Source of the DNA: Hyphomicrobiales bacterium
Lineage (GTDB): Bacteria > Pseudomonadota > Alphaproteobacteria > Rhizobiales > Xanthobacteraceae
NCBI GenBank assembly: GCA_017305715.1
Contig: JAFKKG010000034.1
Coordinates: forward strand, 52,875-116,874
DNA length: 64,000 nt
Direction of reading: 5' to 3'
The notes under the pieces were generated by a model. The model saw nothing but the letters and a program-made list of their open reading frames with translations, ran no database searches and was not told where the DNA came from. Both the position numbers and the translations under genes were made by a program. This document shows, piece after piece, positions 63,891 to 64,000 of this stretch; positions within the stretch are counted from its first letter, which is position 1, and every line of letters begins with the position of its first letter.

Positions 63891-64000
63891 ATGGCACGCT
63901 TCGATTTGACCGACGCAGAATGGACGATCATCGCACCGTTGTTGCCGGGAGCTGAAGGCAAGAAGAACGGCCGGCCCCGGCCGGATGATCGCAAGGTTAT
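63891..64000 (+). CDS. IS5-family transposase, N-terminal part cut by the window edge
   Basis: ATG 63891 follows GGAGG, giving MARFDLTDAEWTIIAPLLPG then KNGRPRPDDRKV, the start of an IS5-type transposase (DUF4096-like region). The rest lies beyond base 64000. The insertion probably begins within 63809-63880, but I could not fix the terminal inverted repeat. Confidence 0.82.
   Translation, partial: MARFDLTDAEWTIIAPLLPGAEGKKNGRPRPDDRKV

Overview
The window looks like chromosomal DNA of an alphaproteobacterium in the Bradyrhizobium / Rhodopseudomonas group (Nitrobacteraceae). The grounds are high GC, strong third-position GC, an sdhCDAB operon, a malonyl-CoA synthetase very like the R. palustris/Bradyrhizobium MatB I remember, small cysteine-rich secreted proteins, an IalB-family protein, and many intergenic palindromic repeats typical of that group. 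This is inference from remembered families; no search was run.

Layout. 1-7.3 kb: an exported proline-rich protein cut by the window edge, two related small Cys-rich secreted proteins, an MFS_3 exporter divergent from a Tat-exported alpha/beta hydrolase, a cytochrome P450 and a class III nucleotide cyclase. 7.5-15.6 kb: a TerB-like protein, an SDR, a glutamine amidotransferase, an enoyl-CoA hydratase, tRNA-Ala(CGC), a YggT-DUF167-folD run, an M20 peptidase, pyrophosphatase and a GNAT. 15.9-19.0 kb: a four-gene operon (exported hydrolase, DUF2269 membrane protein, SDR-DoxX fusion, DCC thiol oxidoreductase) with two ATGA overlaps. 19.2-27.1 kb: amine oxidase, typA, a Crp/Fnr regulator divergent from a lone receiver across a palindrome, phoD and a TAXI-type binding protein. 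27.3-33.9 kb: phhB, DUF1232, a broken TAXI gene fused to an IS630 remnant, a quinone oxidoreductase, a dienoyl-CoA-reductase-like SDR, ialB-like, rlmN and a small membrane protein. 34-44.9 kb: PAP2 phosphatase, argG, an OmpA protein with a long Pro/Ala repeat, VOC and FkbM proteins, a BacA-related ABC transporter and a hybrid histidine kinase. 44.9-52.3 kb: sdhCDAB, TauE/SafE, matB and an SDR. 52.8-64 kb: folB-like, fasciclin, cytochrome b561 plus a Tat molybdoenzyme, MFS, leuB, two exported or anchored unknowns, asd, UPF0114, carbonic anhydrase, a CoA-ester lyase and the start of an IS5-type transposase.

Function. Most genes are core metabolism: TCA (sdh), Leu, Arg and Asp-family amino acids, folate/pterin (folD, folB, phhB), CoA-ester chemistry (matB, ECH, CoA lyase, SDRs) and translation (typA, rlmN, tRNA). 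No CRISPR array, prophage or classical defence island was recognised. The candidates for less-described biology are the SDR-DoxX/DCC operon, the cytochrome b/molybdoenzyme pair, the Crp-receiver divergon, the IS630/TAXI junction, and a dense set of palindromic intergenic repeats, one of which supplies the last codons of a gene.
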